DNA of 36,102 nucleotides from Solobacterium sp. (GTDB taxonomy: Bacteria > Bacillota_I > Bacilli_A > Erysipelotrichales > Erysipelotrichaceae), in the NCBI GenBank assembly GCA_017420585.1, contig JAFOIT010000082.1, forward strand, positions 1 through 36,102. Direction: 5' to 3'. Shown here one piece after another: positions 23,617-31,502 of the stretch (position 1 is its first letter; each line of letters begins with the position of its first letter). Position numbers and translations under genes: made by a program. The notes below the pieces were generated by a model. It had not been told where the DNA came from. It saw nothing but the letters and a program-made list of their open reading frames with translations, and made no database searches.

Positions 23617-24900
23617 ATGGAATATCTGACACCCGGTTTTACCAGGGAGATGCTGGCGACCCATACGATCCTGATCCCCAGCATGGCCCCGATCCAGTTC
23701 TCGCTGGTCAAGGCTGCCATGGAAAGCGAAGGATATCATATGGAACTGCTGCAGAACAGCGGCAGTGAAGTATCCCAGCTGGGCCTGAAATATGTTCACA
23801 ACGATACCTGTTATCCGGCCCTGCTGATCATCGGCCAGTTCCTGGATGCCCTGAACAGCGGCAGGTATGATCTCGATCATACCGCCCTGATCATCACCCA
23901 GTCAGGCGGTGGCTGCCGGGCCAGCAACTATATCCGGCTGCTGCGCAAAGCCCTGGTCAAGGCCGGCTACGGCAATATCCCGGTCGCGTCTGCCAATGCC
24001 CTCGGCATGGAGGAAGGCTCAGCCATGCCCTGGACCGTGAAGATGCTGCTGAAAATGCTGGCGGCAGCGGAATACGGTGATGAACTGATGGCCCTCTATA
24101 ACCAGACGGTTGCCTATGAAGATCACAAAGGGGACAGCCAGACCTGTCTGGACAAGTGGATTGAAACGATCTCCGGCTGGTTCCATAACGGGAAGAATTA
24201 TCTCCTGCCGGCCATGAAAAGAAGATTCCGGGATATCGCGGCCGATTTCGCGGCGATCCCGAAGACAATCGTGCCGAAGGTCAAGGTCGGCGTGGTCGGG
24301 GAAATCTACGTGAAGTTCTCCCCGCTCGGCAACAATGACCTGGTGCATTTCCTGGAAACACAGGACTGCGAGGTAAACCTGCCGAGTCTGACGGGCTATG
24401 CCCAGTACTGCTGTGCCAACTGGAAGCTGGATACACAGCTGTACGGCATGAATCCGAAGCTGGGGAGGTACGCCGGCTGGGCCCTGAAGCTGATGGACCA
24501 CATCGGCATGTCCATGAATGAAACCCTGCGCTCGTTCGGTTATTACGCCCCGGGCAGCTTCCGTGAACTGATGGAGAAGCCGAAGGGCATCCTGTCCCTC
24601 GGCGCCAAGATGGGAGAAGGCTGGCTGCTGACAGCGGAGATGGTTGAGCTGATTGAGGGCGGTTACGAAAATGTCATCTGCGCCCAGCCCTTCGGCTGCC
24701 TGCCGAACCACATTGCCGGCAAAGGTGTCATCAACCGGATCCGGGCCATTCACCCGGAAGCCAATATCACGCCGATTGATTACGATCCGAGCGCGACCCG
24801 GGTCAATCAGGAAAACCGCATTAAGCTGATGCTGGCAGTGGCGAAGGAAAAACTGCTGCAGAAAGAAGAGGAAGCCCATGACCAAAATGATTCTGTTTGA
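23617..24900 (+). CDS. HgdB-like / double-cubane-type partner of the giant activase
   Basis: 427 residues, ATG 23617, two bases after the activase stop; GGAGGG precedes it. It corresponds to the C-terminal section of the fused activase proteins and belongs to the 2-hydroxyacyl-CoA dehydratase (HgdB/BcrB-like) superfamily. Candidate cluster ligands are Cys65 (NDTCYPALL), Cys100 (SGGGCRASNY) and Cys361 (CAQPFGCLPNH). VKVGVVGEIYVKFSPLGNNDL and the closing ITPIDYDPSATRVNQENRIKLML are family features. By analogy with dehydratases and double-cubane cluster proteins it should take low-potential electrons from the activase to reduce an unknown substrate. No acyl-CoA pathway genes lie nearby. The last 23 bases overlap the HAD gene. 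Confidence 0.82.
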   Translation: MEYLTPGFTREMLATHTILIPSMAPIQFSLVKAAMESEGYHMELLQNSGSEVSQLGLKYVHNDTCYPALLIIGQFLDALNSGRYDLDHTALIITQSGGGCRASNYIRLLRKALVKAGYGNIPVASANALGMEEGSAMPWTVKMLLKMLAAAEYGDELMALYNQTVAYEDHKGDSQTCLDKWIETISGWFHNGKNYLLPAMKRRFRDIAADFAAIPKTIVPKVKVGVVGEIYVKFSPLGNNDLVHFLETQDCEVNLPSLTGYAQYCCANWKLDTQLYGMNPKLGRYAGWALKLMDHIGMSMNETLRSFGYYAPGSFRELMEKPKGILSLGAKMGEGWLLTAEMVELIEGGYENVICAQPFGCLPNHIAGKGVINRIRAIHPEANITPIDYDPSATRVNQENRIKLMLAVAKEKLLQKEEEAHDQNDSV

Positions 24901-25582
24901 TCTTGACGGAACCCTTCTGCCGATGGACCAGGACCGGTTCACGGACTATTACTTCGGCTGTCTGGCCCAATGGATGGGACCGTACGGGTTTGAGCCGCAG
25001 GCCCTGATCAAGGCTGTGTGGAAAGGCACCGCGGCCATGGTTGCCAATGACGGAAGCCGGACCAATGAAAAGCGCTTCTGGGAAGTCTTTGATGCGCAGT
25101 TTGAAACACCCGCTTCCGACAGCTACAGGCATTTCCTGGAATTCTATGAACAGGGTTTTGAAGGGGCCAGGAAGGCAACGGGCTTCAACCCGCGGGCGGC
25201 GGAAACCGTACACCTGCTGAAGGAAGCCGGATACCGGGTCGCCCTGGCTACCAACCCGCTGTTTCCGCGGATTGCGACAGAGCAGCGGATCCGCTGGGCC
25301 GGCCTGGAACCGGAGGACTTTGAGCTGTATACAACATATGAAACCAGCCGGACCTGCAAGCCGAATCCGCAGTACTTTGCCGAAGTGGCGGAAACCCTCG
25401 GGATCAGGCCGCAGGACTGCATCATGATCGGCAATGACGCGGATGAAGATGTCCCGGCAGCTAAAGTGGGCATGAAAGTCTTCCTGCTGACCGACAGCCT
25501 GCTCAACCGGCACAACCTGCCCCTTGACGATATTCCGCACGGGGGATACGATGAACTGCAGGCCTGGCTTGGCCTGGTATAA
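24878..25582 (+). CDS. HAD family hydrolase
   Basis: 234 residues. ATG 24878 lies inside the previous gene (23-base overlap), with AGAGGAAG upstream. HAD motifs: I, FDLDGTLLP (7-15, nucleophile Asp8 and acid/base Asp10); II, VALATNP; III, Lys in CKPNPQYF; IV, IGNDADEDVPAA. The helical C1 cap between motifs I and II (about 20-85) is intact, with many aromatic residues. It should be a small-molecule phosphatase; the substrate cannot be inferred. Its overlap with the dehydratase-like gene ties it to the same transcript, and in that setting removing phosphate from a CoA-linked or sugar metabolite would fit, as speculation. Confidence 0.85.
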   Translation: MTKMILFDLDGTLLPMDQDRFTDYYFGCLAQWMGPYGFEPQALIKAVWKGTAAMVANDGSRTNEKRFWEVFDAQFETPASDSYRHFLEFYEQGFEGARKATGFNPRAAETVHLLKEAGYRVALATNPLFPRIATEQRIRWAGLEPEDFELYTTYETSRTCKPNPQYFAEVAETLGIRPQDCIMIGNDADEDVPAAKVGMKVFLLTDSLLNRHNLPLDDIPHGGYDELQAWLGLV

Positions 25583-25604
25583 CGACTGAAAGGGGAACAA
25601 TGAT

Positions 25605-26084
25605 ATGTCGCTTGAATCCGTAAAGGCTTATTTCCGCCAGTTCGGGATGGAAGACCGGATTATCCTGCTGGATGAGTCCAGTGCCACCGTGGAACTGGCT
25701 GCCCATGCCCTGGGCTGTGAAGGAAAGGAAATCGCCAAGACAATGTCGTTTCTGGTTGACGATAAACCGGTAATCATTGTCATGGCCGGTGATGCCCGGA
25801 TCCAGAATCATAAATACAAAGCGAGATTCCACACCAAGGCAAGGATGCTGCACGGTGAAGAGGTTGAGGCACTGACCGGACACCCGATCGGCGGGGTATG
25901 CCCGTTTGGCCTCAAGGAAGGATGCACGGTTTATCTGGACAATTCCCTGAAACGGTTTGAACATGTGTATCCGGCCTGCGGCAGCGGGAATTCCGCAATC
26001 CGCATGACAATTCCGGATATGGAGAAGTATTCGGGTTATACCGAATGGATTGATGTCACGACAAACCCGGACGAAGCCGAATAA
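25605..26084 (+). CDS. YbaK/EbsC-type aminoacyl-tRNA deacylase
   Basis: 159 residues, ATG 25605 after AAAGGGG, 22 bases behind the HAD gene. Family features: the conserved catalytic-site lysine (Lys45 in EIAKTMSFL), PVIIVMAGDARIQNHKYK, and the loop GHPIGGVCPFGL. YbaK/ProX-type proteins remove mischarged amino acids (Cys or Ala from tRNA-Pro) in trans; which amino acid this one edits is not evident. Length and termini are standard. Last gene of the activase cluster; a strong terminator follows. Confidence 0.88.
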   Translation: MSLESVKAYFRQFGMEDRIILLDESSATVELAAHALGCEGKEIAKTMSFLVDDKPVIIVMAGDARIQNHKYKARFHTKARMLHGEEVEALTGHPIGGVCPFGLKEGCTVYLDNSLKRFEHVYPACGSGNSAIRMTIPDMEKYSGYTEWIDVTTNPDEAE

Positions 26085-26111
26085 AAAAACAGGACGAGGT
26101 CCTGTTTTTTT
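26085..26111. terminator. Bidirectional terminator between YbaK-type gene and pseudouridine synthase
   Basis: AAAAACAGGAC (26085-26095) pairs with GTCCTGTTTTT (26099-26109), loop GAG, A-run and T-run on the two sides. It serves both convergent transcripts. Confidence 0.9.
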
Positions 26112-27011
26112 CTATAACTGAACAGCTGTTTTGAACTGCCGGAAATCTTCCGGTATCCGGTCAGTTACGGTAATGGTTTCGGCATTGAAGGGATTGCCGG
26201 TCTGCAGGCGGCAGGCCCAGAGCCCCATATGCCGGAATCCGGGTTCGGGGATGCCGTAAAGCGGGTCATTGACAATCGGCATGCCGTGGGCGGACAGGTG
26301 CACCCTGATCTGGTGCGTCCGGCCGGTTTCCAGCGTGCATTCCAGCAGCCGGAACGGCCCTTTTTTCTCAAGGCATACAACATCGGTGGCCGCCGGCTTT
26401 CCCGACGGAGAGACCCGGTAGCGGCCGCTGACATGCCGGTCCTTGCCGATGGCATCTGTAAAGTGCAGGTGCTGGCCGGCCGGCATGGAACCGCGGCTGA
26501 TGGCCAGGTAGGTGCGCTTGATCTTCCGGTTCAGGAGGGCATTGTCATACCAGCCCTGCAGCAGGGGAACCTTGCTGAAGAGGACAAGCCCGGACGTTTC
26601 CCGGTCCAGCCGGTGGATATATCGCACCGGGACATCCAGACCCTGCAGCTGCTGCCAGGCGGCAGCCCGGGCAGCCAGACAGTCATCGCTGTCATCATGG
26701 ATGATCATCCCCGGTTCCTTGTGCACGACATAAATCAGATCATCACTGTAAATCACTTCACACGGTTCCGCGGCCGGGGTCCTGTCCAGCTGTTCCGGGA
26801 TCAGGTGGAATTGCAGCCGGTCATTGGCGGCAAGGACAGTATCTGCCCGCCGTACCGGTGTACGGTTGACGGTGATCCGGCCTTCCTGCAGATACAGATA
26901 CCGGTCTTTGCGGGAGAGGCAGAGCCGCTCAAACAGCGCGCCAAGATCAGAAATGCCGTCCAGTGTTTCGATGATGATTTCCAGCCTGCCGGGATGGATT
27001 CTGTATTTCAT
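26112..27011 (-). CDS. RluA/RluD-family RNA pseudouridine synthase
   Basis: 299 residues, ATG 27011, one base after the stop codon of the upstream methyltransferase gene; GAGG precedes it. An S4-like RNA-binding start (LFERLCLSRKDRYLYLQEGRITVN) is followed by the catalytic domain. Motif II is YIHRLDRETSGLVLFSK with catalytic Asp136. Later come LLNRKIKRTYLAI, the ATDVV strand and ETGRTHQIRVHLSAHGMPIVNDPLYG. The enzyme turns specific uridines in rRNA or tRNA into pseudouridine; the target site cannot be read. It is slightly shorter than RluD but complete. Last gene of a four-gene minus-strand operon. Confidence 0.92.
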   Translation of the reverse strand: MKYRIHPGRLEIIIETLDGISDLGALFERLCLSRKDRYLYLQEGRITVNRTPVRRADTVLAANDRLQFHLIPEQLDRTPAAEPCEVIYSDDLIYVVHKEPGMIIHDDSDDCLAARAAAWQQLQGLDVPVRYIHRLDRETSGLVLFSKVPLLQGWYDNALLNRKIKRTYLAISRGSMPAGQHLHFTDAIGKDRHVSGRYRVSPSGKPAATDVVCLEKKGPFRLLECTLETGRTHQIRVHLSAHGMPIVNDPLYGIPEPGFRHMGLWACRLQTGNPFNAETITVTDRIPEDFRQFKTAVQL

Positions 27012-27012
27012 G

Positions 27013-28320
27013 TCAGCCTCTTTCCAGAACCGTAACGGATTCTATATGAGGGGTCTGCGGGAACATGTCAAAGGGAATGACCGTGCGGACCTGATAGCGC
27101 TGCTTGAGGATTTTCAGATTCTTCCCCAGGGTCGCCGGATTGCAGGAAACATAGATAATCTTGCGGATATCCGCAGCCATGATGGCTTCGATCATGGCGT
27201 CATCCAGACCGCTGCGGGGCGGATCGACAAGCAGGGTGTCAACTGCCTTTTCCTGTACCAGGCGCCGCAGTCCGGCGGCTGCGTCCGCGCAGAGGAACCT
27301 GGCGTTATCAACACCGTTCAGGCGGGCGTTTTCCGCCGCATTTTCAACCGCTTCCCGGACGTTTTCGATGCCGATGACTTCTTCAGCCTTGTCCGCAGCC
27401 ATCAGCGACATGGCGCCGGCGCCGCAGTAGGCCTCAACCAGCCGGCCGCAGGGATCGACTTTGGCAATCGCTGTCCGGTACAGTTCGGCAGCCTGTTCAC
27501 TATTCAGCTGGAAGAAAGCTTCCGGCGCCAGCATGATCCGGATGTTTCCGATTTCCGCGCAGAGGGCATCAGGGCCGGCCAGCAGCCTGGCCGGGGTGCC
27601 GAACACCGCCGCTGACTTTTTCCGGTCATTGATGCTCTGGAATACGGCCCGCTGTTCATCATCGCCGCAGAGTTCCCGGATCATGTCAGCCGGCAGCTGG
27701 TCTTTGCCGGTGACCAGGGTAATCTGCGTCTGATCCTGCAGGGCGCGGATGACCAGGTAACGGATACCGTGCCCGGTGCGGGCATCAAAGGCTTTCATCC
27801 GGTGCCGGTTGAGGATATCCAGAGCCCGCAGGCGCTGTTTTTCCAGTGCCGGTGTATGGGAGATGAAGTCCCGGATAACCTGAAAATGATTGGTTCCGGG
27901 CTCGTACATGCCGTTGACCAGCTGCCCGTGAAAATCGTGAACAGGCAGCTTGCAGGCTGTCCGGTAATGGCTGCGGTGCGGGCTGGCATGGACATCGCGG
28001 ATGAAATGACTGCGCACATGGCCGTATTTCCATAACGTTTCCGCCAGCAGCTGTTTTTTCACCTGCAGCTGGTCCGGATAGGACAGCAGAGCCAGCGCAC
28101 AGCCTTCACAGCGCTCCTCGGCGGACAGCCGGCTGCGTCTGCGCTTCGGGCTTGCCTTGATGATCCTTACGGGTTCCGCCCGCAAAAAAGAAGTATTCTC
28201 TTCGGTGATTCTGACTTCCGCAGTTTCCCCCGGCAGAACACCCGGACAGAATACGGTTTTTTTGCCGGAATAGGCGATGCCTTCCCCGTTGATGCCGAAT
28301 TTCTTGAATTCCAGTTCCAT
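27013..28320 (-). CDS. rlmD: 23S rRNA (uracil-5-)-methyltransferase, RlmD/RumA-like
   Basis: 435 residues, ATG 28320, with GAGG seven bases upstream inside the end of the DHHW gene. An N-terminal TRAM domain (1-55: FGINGEGIAY...CPGVLPGETAEV) is followed by the SAM methyltransferase core: FFQLNSEQAAELY, VEAYCGAGAMSLMAA, IGIENVREAVENAAENA, LLVDPPRSGLD, catalytic Cys in YVSCNPATLGKNL, and the usual ending DMFPQTPHIESVTVLER. Oddity: of the four cysteines that bind the iron-sulfur cluster in E. coli RlmD, only the CEGC pair (71, 74) is visible; the first is missing and the fourth region reads SHTPALE. The cluster is therefore probably absent. RlmCD-type dual-site enzymes are an alternative. Confidence 0.9.
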   Translation of the reverse strand: MELEFKKFGINGEGIAYSGKKTVFCPGVLPGETAEVRITEENTSFLRAEPVRIIKASPKRRRSRLSAEERCEGCALALLSYPDQLQVKKQLLAETLWKYGHVRSHFIRDVHASPHRSHYRTACKLPVHDFHGQLVNGMYEPGTNHFQVIRDFISHTPALEKQRLRALDILNRHRMKAFDARTGHGIRYLVIRALQDQTQITLVTGKDQLPADMIRELCGDDEQRAVFQSINDRKKSAAVFGTPARLLAGPDALCAEIGNIRIMLAPEAFFQLNSEQAAELYRTAIAKVDPCGRLVEAYCGAGAMSLMAADKAEEVIGIENVREAVENAAENARLNGVDNARFLCADAAAGLRRLVQEKAVDTLLVDPPRSGLDDAMIEAIMAADIRKIIYVSCNPATLGKNLKILKQRYQVRTVIPFDMFPQTPHIESVTVLERG

Positions 28321-28324
28321 GGTT

Positions 28325-29425
28325 CTACCTCAGAAAGATCAGATTCGGGTCTTCACAGAAATTATCCAGGCTGTAGATGAAGTAGATATCGTCTGCCTGG
28401 GCCGCCAGTTCGGCCACCGGGGAGTGGTAGTAACGCAGGTCAATCACCTGCAGTTCGCTGTATTCGGCCGCCAGGTACGGCAGCAGGATATGGGCAAACG
28501 AATCCTTGATGACAAGGGCCTTGCGGCCGCCCAGGGCATCGGTATGAATATCCAGAAAGGCATGGTTGCCGTCCAGGTAATAGGTATACTGGTCCTTTTC
28601 ATTCAGCCGTTCCGGCATGAAGAGGGAGGCAGTAGTCTGACCGTTGTCATATGCCACTTCGACGTTCAGCGGCTGTACCGGGTCCATGCGCACAATCGTA
28701 TCCGGCTGTACCCAGAAGGCGCCGGACCGGGAGTACATGGTGCCGTAAAAGGAATCACTGACCGGTGTATAGGTGAAGGCCTGCGGTTCTTTGTGCAGGA
28801 CCTGTGCGGCAATGGCCTCATAGCCAAGCCGCGCCCCGGCATGGTTCCAGTGATGATCCGTGTGATAGTAAAGGTCGTCGGTTCCGTTCATCCGGTCATC
28901 GACGCGGACAAAGGTCTGCCCGGCAAAGGCATCTTCAAGCCGGTCCAGGAGGGCCGGCTGGCTGATTTCGGCATTATCCGGCAGGGAGCCGCGCTGGCCG
29001 TAGGAGGCCGTCGGCACGATCATGATGGCCGCGTGCAGCCGGTTGTCCTCCAGGAACGCATTGACCGTATCGATATTCTGCTGCAGGGACGCTTCCCGCC
29101 AGGTGCTGAACGTCCGGATCAGCCGTCCGTCTGCCGCGTAATATACATCATTGTTTTCCAGGGAACCGGATTCCTTCCTCAGATAAGCCTTGAGTTCGAT
29201 CCAGCTGTCCCGGCTGATGAAATGATCGGAGAACCACGTCTCGAATTCATCGTCAAACTTTCCGCCGAACAGCGACGGCACGGTGAGGGCCGGGGCCGGG
29301 GCCAGATTCCGGTTTTCGTTTTCGGAGAAGGTCTTCTTTTCCGCCAGCAGGTTGGCAACGGAAAAACCCCCGATAAAGATCAGGAAGACCAGGACCGTCA
29401 GTTTTTCACTCAGACTTTTCTTCAT
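28325..29425 (-). CDS. DHHW-family membrane-anchored protein (AlgJ/AlgX-like acyl-transfer partner)
   Basis: 366 residues, ATG 29425, two bases after the MBOAT stop codon. One membrane segment (about 9-29), then SENENRNLAPAPALT, typical of DHHW/AlgJ-like proteins, and FETWFSDHFISRDSWI. The hallmark YYHTDHHWNHAGARLGYEAI carries the D-H-H-W signature, and LVIKDSFAHILLPYLA carries the catalytic-type serine segment of this SGNH-like group. Such proteins sit outside the membrane and pass an acetyl group delivered by an MBOAT protein onto a polysaccharide. The polymer here is unknown (exopolysaccharide or cell-wall glycan). The pairing with the upstream MBOAT gene is very strong support. Confidence 0.87.
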   Translation of the reverse strand: MKKSLSEKLTVLVFLIFIGGFSVANLLAEKKTFSENENRNLAPAPALTVPSLFGGKFDDEFETWFSDHFISRDSWIELKAYLRKESGSLENNDVYYAADGRLIRTFSTWREASLQQNIDTVNAFLEDNRLHAAIMIVPTASYGQRGSLPDNAEISQPALLDRLEDAFAGQTFVRVDDRMNGTDDLYYHTDHHWNHAGARLGYEAIAAQVLHKEPQAFTYTPVSDSFYGTMYSRSGAFWVQPDTIVRMDPVQPLNVEVAYDNGQTTASLFMPERLNEKDQYTYYLDGNHAFLDIHTDALGGRKALVIKDSFAHILLPYLAAEYSELQVIDLRYYHSPVAELAAQADDIYFIYSLDNFCEDPNLIFLR

Positions 29426-29427
29426 AC

Positions 29428-30819
29428 TCAGAACCGGAAATACAGGAACGGATTATAGGACGCGTCCACAATGAAGGCTGTGCAGACCGTCAATGCCAGC
29501 AGGGTGACGGCCGGCATGAGCGGGCGCACCCGGTCCAGGACCGGCCGCAGCTTTACGGCGACAGGTGTCGAAGCCAGGGCACAGGCGGCCAGCAGGAAGA
29601 TATTGCCGCGGAAATAGAACCAGGTCATCTGATCGGCCAGGACGCCGGCAGAGCCGAACATCAGGCCGAGGTAATGCAGGCCCGCGGAAAGATCGGTAAA
29701 GGCAAACAGCACCCAGGCAATCAGGACGACCAGCAGGGTGTAGACATGCCGGCAGAAGCGCGGCAGGTGCCCGAGCAGCCGGAGCAGGAAGGCCTTTTCC
29801 AGGATCAGCACGAAGCCGTAGAACAGCCCCCAGAGGACAAAATTCCACGCTGCCCCATGCCAGAACCCGGTCAGGAACCATACAATCAGCAGATTCAGGA
29901 TCTGCCGGGCCAGGCCCCTGCGGCTGCCGCCCAGGGGAATATAGACATAATCCCGGAACCAGTAGCTCAGTGACATGTGCCACCGGCGCCAGAAATCCGT
30001 TACCGAGTCGGATATATACGGGTAATTGAAGTTTTCAAGGAAGTCGAAGCCGAGCATCTTGCCCAGGCCGATCGCCATGTCGGAATACCCGCTGAAATCA
30101 AAGTAAATCTGGAAGGCAAAGCAGATGATGCCCAGCCAGGCTGTCAGGGTGCTCTGCTGCATATCCGGCAGGGCCGCGATGGCCTCATATACGGCGCCGG
30201 AATTGTTGGCCAGCAGCACCTTTTTGCAGAGCCCGGCGGTAAACCTCCGGACCCCGGCACTGAAGTCTTCGATCCTGATCGAGCGCTTGTCAAGCTGGGC
30301 GGCGATGTCCGTATAGCGGACGATCGGCCCGGCAATCAGCTGCGGGAACATGCACACGTACGCGCCGAAACTGACCAGGCTCTTCTGTTCGGTTGTCTGT
30401 TTCCGGTACAAGTCAATCGGATAGGACATGGTCTGGAAAGTATAGAAACTGATGCCGATGGGCAGCCGGATGTGCAGGGGCTTCAGCCCGGTCAGGCCCA
30501 GCAGGCGCAGGTTGTCAATCAGGAAATCCGTGTATTTGAAGAAGCCGAGCAGCAGAAGATTCATTGCCAGGCATAATATGAGGGCTCTTTTCGCCGCTTC
30601 CCGGTCCGTATCAGCCGCGCGGGCAATCCGCTTGCCGAACAGCCAGTTCATCAGTATGGAGAACACCATGACCAGCACATAGACCGGTTCGCCCCAGCCG
30701 TAGAAAAACAGGCTGACAATCAGCAGAACCAGGTTCCGGAACCGGGCCGGAACAATAAAATATGCCAGCAGAACGACCGGCAGATAGGCAAACAGAAATG
30801 TCAGTGTGCTGAATACCAT
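29428..30819 (-). CDS. MBOAT family O-acyltransferase (AlgI/DltB-like)
   Basis: 463 residues from ATG 30819 with AGGA upstream; a longer TTG-started frame to 30843 is less likely. A polytopic membrane protein with about 11-12 helices. MBOAT marks: MVFSTLTFLFAYLPV start, LPIGISFYTFQTMSYPIDLYR (119-139), IAGPIVRYTD, YFDFSGYSDMAIGLGKMLGF (239-258), FWRRWHMSLSYWFRDYVYIPLGG (276-298), and the catalytic His321 in FWHGAAWNFVLWG. By AlgI analogy it moves acetyl groups across the membrane for the DHHW partner encoded next. DltB is a relative, but no dlt genes lie here, so D-alanylation is unlikely. First gene of the operon, with an extended -10 promoter just upstream. Confidence 0.93.
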   Translation of the reverse strand: MVFSTLTFLFAYLPVVLLAYFIVPARFRNLVLLIVSLFFYGWGEPVYVLVMVFSILMNWLFGKRIARAADTDREAAKRALILCLAMNLLLLGFFKYTDFLIDNLRLLGLTGLKPLHIRLPIGISFYTFQTMSYPIDLYRKQTTEQKSLVSFGAYVCMFPQLIAGPIVRYTDIAAQLDKRSIRIEDFSAGVRRFTAGLCKKVLLANNSGAVYEAIAALPDMQQSTLTAWLGIICFAFQIYFDFSGYSDMAIGLGKMLGFDFLENFNYPYISDSVTDFWRRWHMSLSYWFRDYVYIPLGGSRRGLARQILNLLIVWFLTGFWHGAAWNFVLWGLFYGFVLILEKAFLLRLLGHLPRFCRHVYTLLVVLIAWVLFAFTDLSAGLHYLGLMFGSAGVLADQMTWFYFRGNIFLLAACALASTPVAVKLRPVLDRVRPLMPAVTLLALTVCTAFIVDASYNPFLYFRF

Positions 30820-30845
30820 TTTTATATTTCCTGCAGTGCTCAATT

Positions 30846-30854
30846 ATTATAGCA
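30846..30854 (-). promoter_or_regulatory. Extended -10 promoter of the MBOAT operon
   Basis: Minus strand TGC-TATAAT (plus-strand 30846-30854), a perfect -10, 26 bases before the ATG. No good -35. Confidence 0.6.
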
Positions 30855-30889
30855 GGAATGAACAGGAACAGCCGGAAAATGATACCTGC

Positions 30890-30898
30890 TGATATAAT
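30890..30898 (+). promoter_or_regulatory. Extended -10 promoter of the peroxiredoxin-like gene
   Basis: TGA-TATAAT (30890-30898), about 40 bases before the ATG at 30941. It faces the MBOAT promoter in the same gap; AGCAGG (30851-30856) and CCTGCT (30885-30890) form a dyad across both. Confidence 0.6.
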
Positions 30899-30940
30899 AA
30901 TATTGTCCTGCGGAAACGGCGGGACAGGGAGAAGAGGATT

Positions 30941-31492
30941 ATGAAACTGAAGACAGGCGACCGCTTTCCGGAAATGACCTTCCGGACGGTTTTCGAAGAT
31001 AATGTGACCACAGGCGAAGTTCTGAACGGCACGACCGTATTCTGGGTGCTGCGCTATATCGGCTGCCCGGTATGCCGTCTCGATATTCATGACATCGCCG
31101 CCCATATCGGGGAATTCAAGGACCGCAATGCCCGGGTGTTTGTTGTCCTGCAGAGTGATCAGGAACACATGCGGAAGGCCCTGCAGGAAACCCCGCTGCC
31201 GCTGGAATTCATCTGTGACCCGGAAATGGAATTCTACCGGCAGCTGGAGATCAGCCCGGCCCGGAACACGCGGGCCCTGGCCGGCAATATTTTCCGCACC
31301 ATGGCCAAACTGAACGCGGCCCGGAAACAGGGTTTCAAACACGGTGATTATGAAGGAAATGAACAGCAGCTTCCGGCGCTGTTTGTTGTCGCGGCCGACG
31401 GTACGGTCCGGTATGCCCATTACGCGGCCGACCTGGCGGACATGCCTTCGGTGAAAGACGTCCTGGCCATCATTGACCGGACCGCGGCATAA
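30941..31492 (+). CDS. Peroxiredoxin-like / redoxin domain protein
   Basis: 183 residues, ATG 30941 after GAAGAGGA. A thioredoxin-fold redoxin (AhpC/TSA-like): the start LKTGDRFPEMTF matches the redoxin N-terminus. RYIGCPVCRLDI holds the active-site pair Cys42/Cys45 in a C-x2-C arrangement, instead of the usual peroxidatic PxxxTxxC. ARVFVVLQSD, LEFICDPEMEFYRQL and QLPALFVVAADGTVRYAHY complete the fold. A reductase of peroxides or disulfides is likely; the electron donor is unknown. It is followed after 10 bases by an rRNA methyltransferase gene, probably on the same transcript. Confidence 0.82.
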   Translation: MKLKTGDRFPEMTFRTVFEDNVTTGEVLNGTTVFWVLRYIGCPVCRLDIHDIAAHIGEFKDRNARVFVVLQSDQEHMRKALQETPLPLEFICDPEMEFYRQLEISPARNTRALAGNIFRTMAKLNAARKQGFKHGDYEGNEQQLPALFVVAADGTVRYAHYAADLADMPSVKDVLAIIDRTAA

Positions 31493-31502
31493 GAGGGGGA
31501 AC

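Noticed and set aside
23605-23620. Frameshift or nonsense error splitting the giant activase
   Set aside because: The second gene has its own GGAGGG ribosome site and ATG, the first ends in a natural-looking charged tail, and the junction lies at a domain boundary; a real split is more likely.
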